The notes beneath the pieces were generated by a model that was not told the origin of the DNA, searched no databases, and was given only the letters and a program-made list of their open reading frames with translations. This document shows positions 14,592-14,694 of a stretch of DNA of 14,694 nt, piece after piece. The stretch covers positions 1 to 14,694 of the forward strand of contig CAZSGY010000002.1 of assembly GCA_964606975.1 (NCBI GenBank). The letters are read 5' to 3'. Source of the stretch: UBA8517 sp964606975 (GTDB lineage Bacteria > Patescibacteriota > Microgenomatia > UBA8517). A program made the position numbers and the translations under genes. How positions within the stretch are numbered: the stretch's first letter is position 1; each line of letters begins with the position of its first letter.

Positions 14592-14694
14592 TTAGACTAC
14601 TTTCACCGTCTTCTTCATTACCCCGAACGTGGGCGGTGCTTTTTCCGGTTCTCCAATATAAACCGGAAATCCGGGGGCTTTAACTACATTTATA
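14592..14694 (-). CDS. C-terminal end of an unrecognised protein (gene enters from outside the window)
   Basis: Translating the minus strand back from the TAA at 14594-14592 gives an open frame of 33 codons to the window edge, ending in PPTFGVMKKTVKVV. It is Pro- and Lys-rich, with KAPGFPVYIGEPEKAPPTF as the most distinctive part. The stop lies five bases before the phosphatase ATG, the same tight spacing as in the rest of the cluster, and no other strand or frame explains the segment better. An ftsI-type penicillin-binding protein commonly precedes murE and ends in an APxF segment, so that is a weak possibility. The fragment is too short to call. Confidence 0.5.
   Translation of the reverse strand, partial: INVVKAPGFPVYIGEPEKAPPTFGVMKKTVKVV

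Noticed and set aside
1..14694. Search by eye for CRISPR arrays, insertion sequences, tRNAs and long repeats
   Set aside because: Coding sequence fills almost the entire window, and I saw no repeated unit, inverted terminal repeat or tRNA-like cloverleaf.

Overview
The window is a dense, one-directional cluster of cell-wall genes, all on the minus strand. It holds eleven complete genes and two genes cut by the window edges. Genes overlap by 1-14 bases or are separated by 1-43 bases, so there is no non-coding stretch over 300 bases and the whole block reads as one operon. I saw no RNA gene, mobile element, CRISPR array, repeat family or clear hairpin terminator.

Reading in the direction of transcription (high to low coordinates) the order is: tail of an unrecognised gene (14694-14592); PP2C-type protein phosphatase; murE; a GlmU-like nucleotidyltransferase/acyltransferase; a HAD hydrolase domain fused to MurC; MurB fused to MurD; a DegT-like PLP aminotransferase; murI; ddl; murF; mraY; ftsW; and the first 166 codons of murG. 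Together these cover UDP-GlcNAc supply (GlmU-like), the UDP-MurNAc reductase step (MurB), stepwise peptide addition (MurC, MurD, MurE, MurF), D-Glu and D-Ala-D-Ala supply (MurI, Ddl), lipid I and lipid II formation (MraY, MurG) and septal polymerisation (FtsW). MurA is the main precursor enzyme not seen. The window is therefore a dcw-type cluster with accessory genes inserted.

The organism looks like a Patescibacteria/CPR bacterium, probably of the Microgenomates type. The reasons are the AT-leaning sequence, the compact and divergent Mur ligases, the Thr-Gly-Gly-His-Ala-Ala-Thr-Thr G-loop of MurG, the Lys-Gly-Lys-Gly P-loop of MurD, and the GlmU relative with Gly-Glu-Ser-Ser-Arg in its loop. 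This placement rests on remembered family resemblance, not on a search. TGA is used as a normal stop (ddl, murC), so the recoded UGA of Gracilibacteria/Absconditabacteria does not apply.

The cluster is recognisable, so no wholly new system is evident, but several enzymes depart from the textbook forms. There are two fusions (HAD-MurC, MurB-MurD). MurE has lost part of its central domain. MurF lacks the usual N-terminal UDP-binding domain. Ddl carries the Phe that marks D-Ala-D-Lac-capable ligases. The GlmU-like protein has a damaged nucleotidyltransferase signature beside an intact acetyltransferase motif. A PLP aminotransferase and a PP2C phosphatase sit inside the operon. Three genes also have a perfect TATAAT 6-11 bases before the start codon, suggesting internal, nearly leaderless promoters.
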